Assembly (NCBI GenBank): GCA_018296165.2
Contig: JACKQL020000004.1
Span: 1,116,001 to 1,180,000 of the forward strand
Direction: 5' to 3'
DNA: 64,000 nt
Source: Termitomyces sp. T153
Taxonomy: Eukaryota; Basidiomycota; Agaricomycetes; Agaricales; Lyophyllaceae
The translations under genes were made by a program, and so were the position numbers. Shown one piece after another: positions 1-12,505 of this stretch; position 1 is the stretch's first letter; each line of letters begins with the position of its first letter. The notes below the pieces were generated by a model. The model saw only the letters and a list, made by a program, of their open reading frames with translations, was not told the DNA's origin and did not search any database.

Positions 1-1690
1 TACCCCTCCTGCCTTGTCTTTGGGACTGGGGCTTTGGTCTGTTTTCTGACAATGCAGGAGTCACATTTAAGTGGGGGATGACAAGTAGGCAGGAGCATAC
101 CTTTGATCCTGTGATCACAGGCTAGTTGTTGTATGGCTTGATAGTTGGCATGACCAAGGCAGCAGTGCCATATCTCAAGGTTGGCTGCTTGGTGCCCTAT
201 ATGTGCATGTTTGATGGTGGCTGTGGACAAGTCAATTGTGTAGAGTCCCCTCTTATGAAGCAGGGGGCCTTTGGCAAGTACAGTTTTGGTGCATTCATTG
301 ATGATCTGAACTTTTTTCTTGTCAAAACATGAGTACATTCTATTGTCATTGGAAATTTGGCTGACTGATATGAGGTGAACAGTAGAGTTTAGTGCAGAGT
401 GCTCTATGTAGGGCAATGTTATTCTTCTGCACTGTGCACAGCTTGATAATGCCCATTTCATATGCAGCAATGGACAAGCCCCCAACTCCTTTTTTGGGTT
501 TTGAATCAATGGACATGAGGGTAAGAAAATCAGACTTGCATGGCAATATGTGAACTTTTGCACCTAAGTTGACAAAGAATGGGTGGTCTTCTATGGCAGC
601 AAGCATATAGTCTCTGGGTTCTGGTTAAGAGGTGTAACAGTTGAGGTGTCATCTTTGATTGTCTCTTGAGTGTATTCCTTCCAATCAAGGGAGGTTTTGG
701 GTTTGTCCTTCTCCTCCTCAGCTGTTACCATCCACCCTTCCCACTCAACCTCCTCAATAAATGTGGTGGAAAGCATATCATCAGTCACTAGCTTTGCAAA
801 CATGATGGACTTTGCTTCCCCACTGAGTGTACAGAGCTCATCAAGCTCACCCTGCTCCAATCAGGTAGACTTTACCTGTGGGCCCAGTCAATTGGGTATA
901 TGCCCTTGCCCCACTTGATGTTTTTGCTCTGGATCCTTGAGAAGAGGCTGCAGTACATGCAGCTTCTTGTGCAGCATTGAACCCTGCTTTTTCCATGATG
1001 CCACTGGGATGGGTGCAGAACCTTGTATCATGTCCACCACAGAGTTGTCCCCATTCTGCACAAGTATGGCAGCACTTTACTTCTGCATGATGGTTGTGTC
1101 CAGGTAACCATGGCTTTGTGGACTGGAACCATCCTTGCATGGTGGCTGCTAGCATTGTATCAGTGGCTAGGCCTGTCCCCATTGTCCTGAGGGTCTGGAG
1201 GTTCTGTATGGTCTCAAGCAACTTCTGAATGTTTTTGGACTTATATGGGGATGCTTTTGTAGTGTCTGTGAGGCCATGTAAGCTTTGGGTTCAAAGGGGC
1301 TTATATTGAGGGCTGCTGAGACTATTCAGCAGCACTACACACTTGTATAAGTCTTTGTCAAGTTCTTTTATGGTGAATATGCAAGCAACAATGTCAGTGA
1401 TACACTTTGCCATGACTATGAGTGGTTCATCTGATGAACACTGTATCTTGAGGACCTCCTGGATTAACACCATCTGCTGGGCAGGCCCCTCATTCTCAGC
1501 ATGAGCTTGAACCTGAGTATACAGGCTTGTGGCAGTCTTATCCTCATCCAGTCCCTTGTACTCTACCTCATCAAGAGCAGTCAATATAACAGCACACACA
1601 AGATCATTTTTTGCCACCCAGTTGTGGTAAGCAACTGGTGCTGCAGTGGTGCTGGGAACAGTAATGAGAGGAGGGAAGATGGGGAATTTT
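1..1690 (-). pseudogene. Ty1/copia gag - protease - GAG-pre-integrase remnant
   Basis: Read on the minus strand from about 1,690 down to the window edge. The segment at 1,291-1,617 (AKNDLVCAVIL, then LYKCVVLLNSL) resembles the UBN2-type gag of copia retrotransposons. The 847-1,221 segment carries Cys/His residues (CCHTCAEWG, HDTRFC) like a decayed zinc knuckle. The 346-606 segment is the aspartic protease, but its active-site triad reads N-L-G (FFVNLGAKVHI) instead of D-S/T-G, so it should be dead. Below 250 the minus strand reads LEIWHCCLGHANYQAI, the GAG-pre-integrase motif. Integrase and reverse transcriptase would lie beyond the left edge. Gag, zinc-knuckle and protease parts are in different frames, so this is a fossil. 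CpG is nearly absent. Confidence 0.75.
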
Positions 1691-2650
1691 AAGCCAAGTA
1701 GGGAGAGGTGAATGGCAAGTGCTTTTGATCACTTGGTGAAGTTGGTGATCAGCAAGTTGCAGTTGAACTTATCATGTTTCCAATCTGTGCCACAGATGGA
1801 AATTACAGATATGGGGGGGGGGTAGTAGTGTCAGAGGCAGGCATGTCTGGTGGCATAGCTGATATGGTCCAAGACAAATGGAGGGTTTGGTCATTCTATC
1901 TCAGCAAGGTATTCCCAGCACAAAACAATAGGTGGGAAGGTCATAATATGGAAATCCAGGACAACTGGTATTGCACTGGTCTCACAGTCCCCAAGGGGAA
2001 AAAATGTTGGGTTCCAATGAGCAATTACATCCACAAGGTAACTTTGCTCAGCAGCAGCCCATAACCTATTGGAATTTCAACTAGGTATACAGATAGGATA
2101 TTGGAAAAATCTATAAACATGATGTGTAAGTCTGTTATTCTCAGTTGCATATAACAGAACTATATTTTATGCACCTATAAACACAACATGTAAGTCTGTT
2201 ATCTGGGTACCATGTTAGTCATGTGCATATGTATGGTGTAAGGTATGTGCTCACCCTCAGTCACGTATAATGGAACTGAGGGTTTTGCATAGCATGTCAA
2301 TCTATATATATGTAAGTACAACAGGTCAAGGCACAATAAGGTGCAGATGATAAGGTGTGGGTCAGGGTCAACAACTTGTTCATGGTATGTGGCCCATGCC
2401 ACACCAACAAAGGGCCGTCATACCATTTCAAGGGCTGCTCTGATGCATCTGGAGGCCCGGGCTCCTGCCAAGAAGGAGGCATGAAATTGACCAAAAATTT
2501 GGCCATTCCCAATTTCTCATGGGAAAAACTTCGGAGATGTGTTTTTAGGTGCATTTTAACATTCTGGGTCTGATCCTGTACTTAGTTTGCCCCAAAGATT
2601 CTGCTTCCTGATATATCAAATTTGTTGAGTTTGCTTGTCCGCAACTGTAA
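1691..2650. other. Upstream flank of the copia remnant; no gene seen
   Basis: CpG-poor sequence on the 5' side of the minus-strand copia gag, where its leader and 5' LTR would be expected. I could not fix LTR ends. A short motif (tgtaagtctgttat) occurs near 2,125 and 2,189, about 60 nt apart, which may be part of an LTR. The change to CpG-rich host sequence comes at about 2,640-2,660. Confidence 0.4.
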
Positions 2651-3335
2651 AACGACCGTCGGAAGCTCAGGGAGACAGGGAAGAGTTTCTCATGCACAAC
2701 AAAGAGTAGATTAGATCACGATCTAAAGATCTAAAAGTTCGACGCATGACGTATGAGTGAACTAATCTATCGATGCGATGAGTGAGTGAGACTTACCAGC
2801 GAGCGCAGTGTGAGACGATAAAGTCCTCGATGCCGCTGCCCGCAGGTCTATATGAGAATTGAGACAATGGGAAACAGGGGGAGACAATGAGAAGGGTCGG
2901 AATGTGATACTGTGAAAGGGTACAGTTAATTGATCTTTATTCGAATTAACCCCGGGCAACCTCCCATCACACTTGCTTTTATCGGATTTTCATTCTTACA
3001 CGTGTGCAGTGTTATTCTATGGGTGCTTTACCCGTTACTCACTTAAACAGGCCCTATACAAATCGAACATTTGATGCCGAAGCCATCCCAAACTGGCGGC
3101 ATAGTCCTGCAGCCATATCTTTCTATTCTCCTTTGTGTAGAACGTCACGAGCCGTAGTTAGTGTTCGAGATAACTTGAAGCAGCAAAATCTCGATAATGA
3201 TCTTTGTTTTCTTCTGGTTGCTGGATTTGATACCTGATCATCATAAGTCAAATGACGAGTACTAGTGAAGCAGTGTGACGGACGTACTACCTGTCGAGAC
3301 GCACTGTGATGGCTTCCAGTGAAGCGGGAAGTATT
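2651..3335. other. CpG-rich intergenic stretch
   Basis: Base composition changes to that of the neighbouring host genes. Short open frames exist on both strands, but I recognise no domain in them. It may include the 3' untranslated region of the F-box gene. A simple polypurine patch lies at 2,860-2,900. Confidence 0.4.
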
Positions 3336-5650
3336 TCAGCTGAAATATCTGCAGTACACGCAAGACCAAGTTGTCTCTAGTGTGGGGGGAATTTCTGGAA
3401 AGGTCATCCTGAGACGCTGAGCGATATGAAGGTCATTGTGTGAAGATCCAGGATGGTTTTGTAAAGCTTCGAGAGCTTCGCCAATTGCCTCTTGTCTAAT
3501 TAGAGTCCAGAGTGTTTCACTGTGGTAATATTGGGATCCATGGTGTTCGACCTTTTCCCCCCCACAAGTCAATCACACAGTGAATTTGAGACTGGGGTGA
3601 ACTTACAGACAGGCGCCACGGAAAAGCAGGCACCTCATACGGGCCATAAGGGTTAGTCTCCTCTCCGATTGGAAGAGCACAGTAGATGCAAACAAACCAA
3701 TGTGTTCCCTGCCTGGTCCATATCTTCTGCGGTTGTCATCGCAGAATTCAAACCTGCCTTCTCCACAAGGACCTTGACGCAGTTTCCCAGTATGAGTTTG
3801 ACGCGTCAAGGGTGAGTAGACCACTGACGGCGCCGCGAGTTGGCATTGTCCAGCTTTCTCGCAGAGTCCACAGGTTCTAGTGGTGGATAGTCATTGTCAT
3901 AGGACTCCCAGGGTTATCGTGTCAGGCCCATGACCTAAAAAAAAGAGCTCCCGGTGGAGGCAACTGATCAAAGTTGTCCACGTAGAACTCATCTTTGGAA
4001 TTATAGTCATGGATGTCTTCTAAAGCAAGCGCGATAGGATTCTTGAGGAGACCATTTCTGCACTGAAAAACGGTAGTCGCCAGTTTTAATTCGGCATTTT
4101 CATCCTGTGGAGGGGGCTGCAAGTATCCACGTCGTGTCTTCCTCATGTTCCTCTGGACTGAAGTGTTTTTCTCGTCCTCAATGGCATCTTCATTGTCATT
4201 GCCTTCAACAAGCTCGCCGAACTCGTTCTGATTCAACACAAGTAGTGCTTTCCCTCTTCTATGACTTCCATCAAGCGCCTGTCAAGAGGTTCTCTCCAGT
4301 CCGCAATGAAGTTTGGAATAAGAGGCACGACGTCTGCAAAGCTCGTTTCGTCAATGATGACCTCGGTGGGCTGTTCTAGCATTGTTTTGACAGGTTCAAA
4401 ACCACAAAAGTCGAGGCCGGAGGACATCACGTCAGTGAATGGATGATGTTTCGCCATATATACACGGAACACAGCGATAGCACTTAGCTTGCGCTCCACC
4501 ACAAGCCGAGCATGCTCGCGACTCGATCATATGGAACGCAGATCGTCCATGCACTCAGGAATAGGTCCACGAATGTTTGCTTAGACTGGGAATTATTTGA
4601 GTTAAATCAAAATCAAACACGCTTGAGAGGATCTGTTAGAGCTCGCTTAGCTCAGTTAATTTTTGAGGTTTCTTGACAAGCTCGTGGTTCGCCAGTGAAC
4701 CTGAAAAGGGATAGCAGCCCTTGATACTAGCAATATCCTCTTCATATCCAAGTACTATGAGTTTCACGATGATGCTGTGGCGTCAGTGAAGAACAAATTT
4801 TTGACCTGAACGCATCACTTACGCATTCAATCGATCGGTCCTTAATTGCTTCAGCTGGAGATGTCTGTCCTGTGTTTGCCCAGCAGCCCATTCCATGCAT
4901 AGATCGGCATGCTGCATATTTTCAATCACAAGATGATCAAATACTGAAAAGGTACCTTTTCGACCTTGGCAAGGCATTCGCGTCTCTCGCGAATAAAACC
5001 CATGCGACTTTCATCATCCGGAAAAGTAGAATACTTCCTCTCAATTTCTGTCCAGTCATCTTGAAGGACCATTCGAGTATGGTGTTTGTTAACTAGTCGC
5101 CAGGGTAAGAGACTGTCGACAGGAAATTCGATCAAAACGGCTCTGAAGGTAAATAGACATCGATAAAACTATGCCACACATTTCAATATATATATGTACA
5201 TCATAGCTCGACGAAAATTCACCATTACTCACTTGTCTTTAGAACATTTGCCACATATGCGAACTTTTAACATCCACTCACGAAAGCCTTGTTACAAAAC
5301 TAATACAAATTTGGCCAACATCTGTGATACGTCCAAAAAAAACTCGAAGCTTCACATGACAATGGGCATCGAAGACAAGGTGTATCCAGCCTGGTTGGGT
5401 CATCCCAGAAGGACAAGGAGGCAAACCTGGAACACTTCCAAGAGCCGATTTCCAGACCGATTTAAAGGTTTTTGCATAAGGAGACACCTAAACTCCTTTG
5501 TCGTGCGCGTGAGCTTTAGCAGATCGAAAGGTTTGAGGTTTTCAAATATATGTATCATATCACAAATTGATGGTACGTTCTGGGCAAGTACAATCATGTA
5601 AAGAACGTCTACCGGTAAGTTCACTGCCCCGAAAACTTTCCTTTGACGCG
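3336..5650 (-). pseudogene. F-box domain protein gene with several frame breaks
   Basis: The order of motifs matches a large family of Agaricomycete F-box proteins, which recruit substrates to SCF ubiquitin ligases. The F-box is at about 5,500-5,620 (NLPVDVLYMI, ENLKPFDLLKLTRTTKEF). It is followed by VWKSALGSVPGLPPCP, a Cys-rich stretch (HCH, FCNKAF, RICGKCSKD), a long helical middle (4,926-5,135 and 4,830-4,915) and a Cys/His-containing C-terminus (WSCVYCR near 3,340). Several short introns are clear, for example a 56-nt one at about 5,300-5,355 and GTGAGT...CTTCAG at about 5,143-5,234. The frame is broken twice by apparent single-base losses: in an A5 run near 5,482 and next to a GTGAG near 5,284. 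A 13-residue insertion in the F-box looks like an intron without a 3' AG, and no in-frame ATG precedes the F-box. Either the gene is decaying or the assembly carries indels. Confidence 0.7.
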
Positions 5651-5921
5651 TCTTTTGACACTGGAGCTTGTCCTGCTAATATGAGGTGTCTCTTGGTCAT
5701 GTTCGAGATGCGTGAGTGTGCTAGAACCGGATTTGCGCTTTTTAGAAGCCCGCATTCTGTAGTGTGTTTGCCTTTGCTGGTTTCAGACTTGATGGTTAGC
5801 AAAGAAAAAAACAAGACCTTGATAAGCGAGAGTGACATGGGAAAGGCACGTACGCGTAGATCACGTGTCCTTCGTGGCTTGCCTTAACCGAAGTTCTTGC
5901 AGGTAGTTGTCACTCACATCC
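5651..5921. promoter_or_regulatory. Divergent intergenic region between F-box and importin genes
   Basis: About 270 bp separate the two 5' ends, which point away from each other, so this is the likely shared promoter region. No convincing TATA box was seen. Open frames crossing it on both strands show no recognisable domain. Confidence 0.45.
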
Positions 5922-8900
5922 ATGGCGTCGCAGATCACAGAATGTCTGGTTGCCTCACTCAATCCGGACCCGAATGCTAGACTCGCAGCAGAACTCAAGC
6001 TGTCCGAATTATTCGCGTTCCCAGGTAATCCTTTTACGATCCTCTAGATAGCGTTCTCATCGTGCCCAACAGAGACTGGTTCAACGCTTTCGCAGCTGAT
6101 CCTTACTCAGAATGCGGATATATCTTTGCGTCAGATGAGTTCTTCGCATCTTCAGTCTCTGAACGCGTCTTGATTCTTATGAATCTTTGAAAAGCACTCA
6201 GCAAGCATTGTCTTACGGAAATACATCAGGGAACAATGGTCACCTTACTTTGACTCGTTCAAAGGTGGTGCTCCTTCTGTGGAGGTCGGGTCATGTGTAT
6301 CGAAGATGTCAATGGTGGATGACGACCTATCTAGATAAAAGCGCAGATTCGCCAGAATGTATTTCAAGGCCTCTCGGATCGGGATCGCAAAATACGGTCC
6401 CAATGTGTGAGTACTATGGTTACCATACTCAATGTTTCCTCTGATACGTCCTCTAGGCAAATACGCTGACCTCGATAGCCAAGTCTGATTGGCCTGATGA
6501 ATATCCCGACCTCTTGTCCTCGCTCATCAACCTTCTTTCTTCTGGCTCCCCTGACTCCGTCCATGGAGCGATGCAAGTTTTCACCGACTTTATCAAGAGT
6601 GACTTGACAGAGGATCAAATTCTCCCCGTTCTCCGCCAACTTTTGCCAGTCCTTCTGACGATTTTAGGTTCAAAAGATGTATGTGATATTGCTTGGTTCG
6701 TCACTTTTCCATCCTAACTTTGTCTAGACATATTCAACCTTAACTCGCGCTCGTACGGTATCTGTGTTCCGTCAATGTATTACTGCCCTGTTTATGGTGA
6801 AAGATCAACACCCACAAGCCACTAAAGAAGCTGCATCGACGATCCTTCCTGTTTGGCTAGAGGCGTTTCAAGTGCTTTTGAATGTTGATCCGAAACTAGA
6901 CGTGACAAACACTAACAACTGGGATGGGTTGGCAATACGGATCCAGGTTTTCAAGGTGCGATGATCTCTAATCTGGGACGGTCGTCATTCATTGCATGCC
7001 TAATATCAACCAGACTCTCGACAAGATTCTTGTCACCTTCCCGCGTACAATGGAACCATACCTCGAGGGATTCCTAACTGCCTCACTCGTCCACCTACAG
7101 GCGTTGCAAGCAACATTTACTCAGTACTATCTGTCATCTTCGGAGGCTGCTCCTGGCTCCTCTGAAGACGAACCCATAGAACTTCCCCAGCTTATCTGCC
7201 CCATCCTGGACTTTGCCTCTGCTGTAACTAGAGGAGGCAAGACGAAGGGTTGGTTCAACATCGACAATATTGGTGCCCTTGTCGCTGCCATATTTAACTT
7301 TGTTCAAATGACGAACGAAGATGTGAGAATGATAACTTCATATTGAATGAAGTCTTATTTACGAAAATCCAGGAGGAAACATGGGCTCACAATGCAAATG
7401 CATTTCTACAACAAGAAGACGATGCAGCATCATACAGCGTCAGAGTCGCAGGGTTTGACTTTTTGGGTGTAAACATATTTTTCTTCGTTATGATGCATTC
7501 GCTCACTCAGATTCAGTCTTTGGTCGACCGGAATCTAAAACAGACGACGAGGGTTTTTCAATTGGTTGTACGTCAAGTGATCCAGTCGTCACACCAACAG
7601 CGCGAAGCTGGGAAGCAGGATTGGTATGCCTTGTATTATTCCAATTGAAGCAGCTTTTCAGTTCACAATCGTTTAGGTGGCGACCACTAGAAGCCGCGCT
7701 TGCAGCTGTCGGCTCCCAGGCTGTGGCCGTCTTGGAGTATATCGAGGATGAAGAAGACTCTGGACAGCAAAAACCAATTGATATCGAATACCTCCTGTCG
7801 GATATCATTCCCTCCATCCTCCACCTTTTACGTATGTTGGGGTCTCAGGCTCTAGATTGCTGTTTTCTTTACTATTTATTCCACAGAACATCCTTTTTTG
7901 CAAGGGCGGGGCTTTGTTTTTGCCAGCCAATACGCAAAGCTTCTACCGACAACATTGGCAGGCCAGTATCTCGATACGGCTCTACAAGTTATTGAAGCAG
8001 CTGAAGCTGGTATACCCGTCAAAATATCCGCAGTCAAGGCTGTCCACAAGTGAGTAGAGTTGCCCTTGCTTCTATCTTGTACTCCATATAAGCCTTGCAG
8101 TTTCTTCCAAGGAGACGCGGAGTTTTCTTTGGCTATTCTCGCCCCTCGTGTCACGAAAGGTCTAGGACCTTTCCTATATATAACATCGGAAGACACCCTT
8201 TCTCTCGTCCTGGAAACACTTTCTGTCGTTCTCGAGGTCGAGAAGGCCAAGTGGCTCACAGTGAAGATGGCCGACTCATTGGTTCTCGCGTTGTTGGAAG
8301 TCTGGTACAAGAACAACAAAGGTGGGTAGTTCCTCCAGAATTAGTCTGACAGCCGTACAAATCCTGACTCGAGGGAACTGGAAATACAGATCCAATCTTC
8401 CATTCCATGTTGACTGATATCTTCACGAACCTCGCAGCGTCACATGCTCTCGGTGTCCATGAGACCGTGGTTAGACAAGCTTTACCACCTTTGACTTCTG
8501 CTATTGCCTCTGCGAAGGAAAATGAACCCTGGATACCTGAATCCGCCATCGAGTTCATCACCAGTTTCATAGAGGGCTCTCCTGGAACTGGTCTTGGCGA
8601 AGGGTTCTTCGCTCTTGTCGCACCCAGCCTATTCAAGTGCTTGGGTGAAGCAGAAGACAGGGATGTGCTTCAAGTGCTTTTTCTTTCTTATTCTTTCATT
8701 ATCCAATATACTCATCCGTTATCTTCCTGAATTCCAGAGTGGAATTTCCTGTTTGACAGCTATCATCCTCAAAGATTCCAATCAGCTGATTTCATGGAAT
8801 GATGGAAACGGTCGAAGTGGTCTCGATTACACACTGACGCTCATCGCCAAGACGCTGGAAAGCCCAGACGAATTTGGTGGCCTCGTTATTGGCGACCTGA

Positions 8901-10055
8901 TCATTCATCTTCTCCGAACAGTCGGGGGATCTATACTTCCAGTCCTACCCCAGCTTCTCCAGGCAATGATTGATCGCATGACTTCGGCGAAAACAGCTAC
9001 GTTCCTACAGGTTATCCATTTCTGACTAAGCACCAAGCTTCACGTGGCTTACCCTATCACTTTTAGAGCCTCGTCATACCATTTGCGTTCCTCATCAATA
9101 ATCAGAGGGATACGGTATTGTCACTTCTGGAGGGCATGACTGTGGCTGGACGATCAGGCCTCGACATTCTCGTGCAGACGTGGTGCGAGAATGGAGAGAC
9201 CTTCCATGGCTTCTGGCAGACACGTATTAGTATACTTGGACTCATCCAACTCTTTGTGTCAGAACACCCGAACTTGCAGCATCTCATTGTCAAGGGCGAT
9301 ATTATCGTGAATGACACGAATAAAAATGGTACGCTTTCCTTCCCCCTCATCCCTTTTCGTCACATTCAATTTTTTCGTCTCTGCACCAGTCATCATGACG
9401 CGTTCAAGAACGAGAAAGAGTACGTGTTGGATTATTGTGGTTTTGCGCTGATCTCATACTGCGCGGTGTGCGTAGCTCCCACCGAGTTTACCTCGATTCC
9501 ATTCCCAGTCAAGGCGCTCAAACTCATTCTACGTGACCTGCAGTCCCGTGGCGAATCAGCAACTACGTCTCCACAAGGTGGCCCCACCACAGACAATATT
9601 GAATCTGACGATGGCGTGAGTATTCATGCACAAGCTCTTTCTGGCACTGACGTGGTCTTCTACCTTCTTCCGTTCCATTTTTCAATGGGAAACAGGACGA
9701 AGATTGGACTGAAGAAGAAAAACTCAACCAAGGCTTCATGGAGGACGAGTTTGCGTTCTTGTCTGACTTGATTGGTCCCCGGGGTATAGCGTTTGACAAT
9801 GACGATCTGATCCAGGAGAGCAACGACGATTCTTTCAAGGACGATCCAGTCTCGAATATAGACATGCAGGTACGCGTGTCGCAGTCCCAAGACTATCTGA
9901 TATCTTGGTACTAAACGGGTTTTGTTGCTTTATAGGCACACCTTGTTTCTTTCTTGAAGGAATGTGCGGCTCGCAATACGAATGATTTTTTGGCATTGGT
10001 TGGGCAACTGAAAGTGGAGGAAACATTGGTGCTGCGCCGAGTCATCGGGGCATGA
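5922..10055 (+). CDS. Importin-9 / Kap114-like karyopherin beta
   Basis: A multi-exon gene, about 1,000 aa once introns of about 45-60 nt are removed. It starts at ATG 5,922 (MASQITECLVASLNPDPNAR) and ends at TGA 10,053-10,055 (LVLRRVIGA). The N-terminus has the importin-beta N pattern: LKLSELF, then VLRKYIREQW at about 6,210-6,240, then NTLTSIAKSDWPDEYPDLL at about 6,460-6,520. The remainder is leucine-rich helical repeat sequence throughout. An acidic insert (EDEEDSG) follows LEYI at about 7,735, and a second acidic stretch is near 9,690-9,860, where Kap114/IPO9 proteins carry loops that contact histones. Family members import H2A-H2B and TBP into the nucleus. Exon joins such as GAAGAT/GAGGAAACATGG at about 7,320/7,371 keep the frame. 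The gene is CpG-rich like its neighbours and I found no break in the parts checked. Confidence 0.85.
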
Positions 10056-10565
10056 AAATTTCGAAGAGATTATACTGTAGATTTGAATACAAATTTAATG
10101 TTGGATATGATGGCAGTACCTTGGGACATTGAGCGCCGATGTCAACGAAGCTGAGGATGTATTGGGGGATTTTTAATATCATTGGGGAAGAATGGTACAG
10201 AGTTTGTCTACCATCCCATTAAGTTTATAAGTGGAGTTGAGCTGGAGAACTTAGTATGAAACTGAATTGGATTGAAGATATAGAAAGACAGAGGAAACAG
10301 AGATGAAACTGAGAGAAACAGTGAGATATAGATGAGAGATGGAAGGGAAGCAAACTGGGAAATATTGGCAATATCAAGACCAAGGACTGACTATGGAGGG
10401 GCATACTTCTTATACAGAGGAGTAAGAAGGAGTAGCAGTGGCATAAGGGTCTTAGACAGACAGAGCATATTTTTATTATCAGAGGAACATGGACCAGGGT
10501 CAGAAAATTTGAGCTAGGGTTAGTGATGTTCTGGCCCAGCTTGGCCCAAAAGCCCTGGCTTTGGC
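10056..10565. other. Importin 3' flank, then start of transposon-rich DNA
   Basis: The first 100-150 bp are probably the 3' UTR of the importin gene. From about 10,200 CpG drops sharply, and purine-rich and TTGGC-rich sequence begins. No gene is visible. Confidence 0.4.
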
Positions 10566-11095
10566 TGTAAGGGTGACCTCTGGAGGCTATGGCTCAGTCA
10601 CACAGCTGGCAGAGGGAGATCCAAAGTCTATTCAGTACTGCAGAGTGTCCACAAACATAACTACTCACCTGGCAGAGGAAGATCCAAAGAGAATTTGTAG
10701 GGAAACAACTATACAGCTATACAGTATGAAAGAAAAGTCATGTGCCATCATCAACCTGTTGATGCACATGCTCAGATCACATGACACAGGAAACACCACA
10801 TCTGGAGTCAATTCAAGAACAGAAATTCATTGTAATCAGCCTTGATCTCCAGCCTATGGGCATGTGTCCACACTGGAGTGGTACTGTCAGATAGCCCTAG
10901 GTTGGAAGTATAAGAACAGAAATTTATTGTAATAAGCCTTGATTTCCAGCCTCTGGGCATGTGACCACACTGGAGTGGTACTGTCAGATAGCCCTAGGTT
11001 GGAAGTACTTGTGACCCAAAGGAGGATGGGGATGAGAGGCAGGCCAGGAATAAAGGAAACAAGATGACAACTCAGAAATGAGTGGTCCCATAACA
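10566..11095 (-). mobile_element. Solo LTR of a gypsy element with 5-bp target duplication
   Basis: Its minus-strand ends are TGTTATGGGACC and GGTCACCCTTACA. It aligns along its length with the better-preserved LTR at 50,144-50,682, sharing blocks such as gacctctggaggc, ctactcacctggcagagg and ttgatctccag. It is flanked by TTGGC at 10,561-10,565 and again at 11,096-11,100, a perfect 5-bp target-site duplication. No internal region remains, which points to LTR-LTR recombination. Confidence 0.75.
10815..11008. repeat. 97-bp tandem duplication inside the solo LTR
   Basis: Two adjacent copies starting at aagaacagaaatt (10,815 and 10,912) and ending at gttggaagta. They differ at only a few positions. 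The duplication is absent from the related LTR at 50,144-50,682. Confidence 0.85.
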
Positions 11096-12030
11096 TTGGC
11101 CTGGCTTGAGGCAGCCCTGGCTCAGACCAATACCTGGGCCAAGCCCAAGCCCCCAATGACAGCCTGGCTTCAGCTTGGCTTAGTTCAGGCCATGGCTTTT
11201 GGCAGATGAAATGTAGTTTATATGATAAAATGGACATATGCTTTTCTAGTCAGAATCAAGGTCAATATTTATGTCAAAATTATGTTCTTCACCATCATCC
11301 AAAATTAATACATCCCATCCCTCCTCATCTTCTGACCTTTTCCCAGACCTGTTGCCATTCTCATCATTGTTGAGCCTCTCCAACTCAGCCTCATTGAGGG
11401 ATGTAGGTCCAGGTTCCCTAAAAAGAAGCTCATGTCATATGGCACATTTCAAGCATTGTAATACCTTTGACTATATCTCCTTTAAGTTGATTTTGGTGTT
11501 TGGTAATGGTTGAACTACCCTGCAAAAAGGCTTACTTGCTAGAGATGGATGATGCCATGATTGCTAAGTAGTCATGAGCTAAATATGCCCAAGCAGCTTG
11601 AAAGTGACAAGAATTGATCTATAATGCAGGAATATTTAATAACTGGAATCTTCAGCCTGCAGGAAATATTCACCCCCCACCATTCAGTTGCTAACCAGCC
11701 CTCTGGAAACTGTTGTTTGCTGTTAATATATTTGTCAAAGTACTGCAACCAGGTTTAGTTAGAATCCTCTTAGTGCATGTTACCAGTGAACTAGTCCGGA
11801 CTTATATATCAAAGTTCTAAGTTACAACTATCAAATATGTGTTGGGATTTGCAAGCTATTAGTATCTATCAGTCATCATCCAATCATCAATCATAATCAT
11901 CAATCATGCTTGAAAGTCATGGCCTGAGCCACTGGCTTTGGCTTTCATTATTGTGAGCTGGGTCAAAGCCCTTGCTAAGCCAACCCCTCTGACTTGGCTC
12001 AAACAGTCCTGGCTTGGCCTGGCACATTGC
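11096..12030. other. TTGGC/GGCTT-rich low-complexity DNA and unassigned sequence
   Basis: Recurrent ggcttgg/ccctggc words occupy 10,530-10,565, 11,096-11,200 and 11,930-12,030. Between them lies AT-rich sequence with no identified gene and a small catcaat microsatellite near 11,880-11,905. Both neighbouring LTRs were inserted into this word-rich sequence. Confidence 0.5.
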
Positions 12031-12399
12031 TGTCAGGGGACTTCCATTTCCAACCTCTGTGACTGGTTCCAGCACCTCCACAGCTTGTTCAATGTCTCTG
12101 AGGCTCTTTCTAGAACTCTGGAGAACTCTAGAGAACTGCAGAGTTCTTTGTATTACCTCAGCAATCATTGCCCTAGGGTTAGGAGCAGCTCCAGTCTTCT
12201 GTACAGTAGTTCCCACACCTTTGCCACCCACTGATGTGCCATGCTGAGCAGCAGAGATCCTTAGACTTGTTCTCTTCAGATTCCCCTCTACTAGGTGATT
12301 AGTTACTGATTGTATCATTGTCTACTCCACTAATATACTTTGGATTCCCCTCTGCTAGCTGCATGACTCCAATCTGCTGCTCTGGAGGTTGCCCTTACA
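12031..12399 (+). mobile_element. 5' LTR of a gypsy element (369 bp)
   Basis: Starts TGTCAGGGGACTTCC and ends GCCCTTACA, followed two bases later by a primer-binding site and then a gag ORF on the same strand. It is clearly related to the minus-strand LTR at 49,302-49,640 (shared start, cctagggttagg and tggaggttgcccttaca). No matching 3' LTR lies downstream, because the element is truncated at about 13,500. Confidence 0.8.
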
Positions 12400-12401
12400 G
12401 C

Positions 12402-12412
12402 AGAACAAGTCT
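12402..12412 (+). other. Putative self-priming primer-binding site
   Basis: AGAACAAGTCT begins two bases after the LTR. It is the exact reverse complement of AGACTTGTTCT at 12,263-12,273 inside the same LTR. This 11-nt pairing is the arrangement known from the self-priming Tf1 retrotransposon. Confidence 0.6.
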
Positions 12413-12505
12413 TCTAAAACTGGTCTGGAAGCCCCTCATAGCTACAAGGAACCTCTGAGCCACTATTCATCACTTCTCTGCCAGGATTAAGCATTGTGGA
12501 GTTCT

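Noticed and set aside
2762..3237. Short open frames in the 2.7-3.2 kb host stretch
   Set aside because: Recognisable neither by domain nor by splice structure; treated as intergenic or UTR.
5567..5887. Open frames on both strands in the F-box/importin intergenic region
   Set aside because: No domain and no ATG context. The minus-strand frame shifts into the F-box region and may be a decayed N-terminus, but this cannot be shown.
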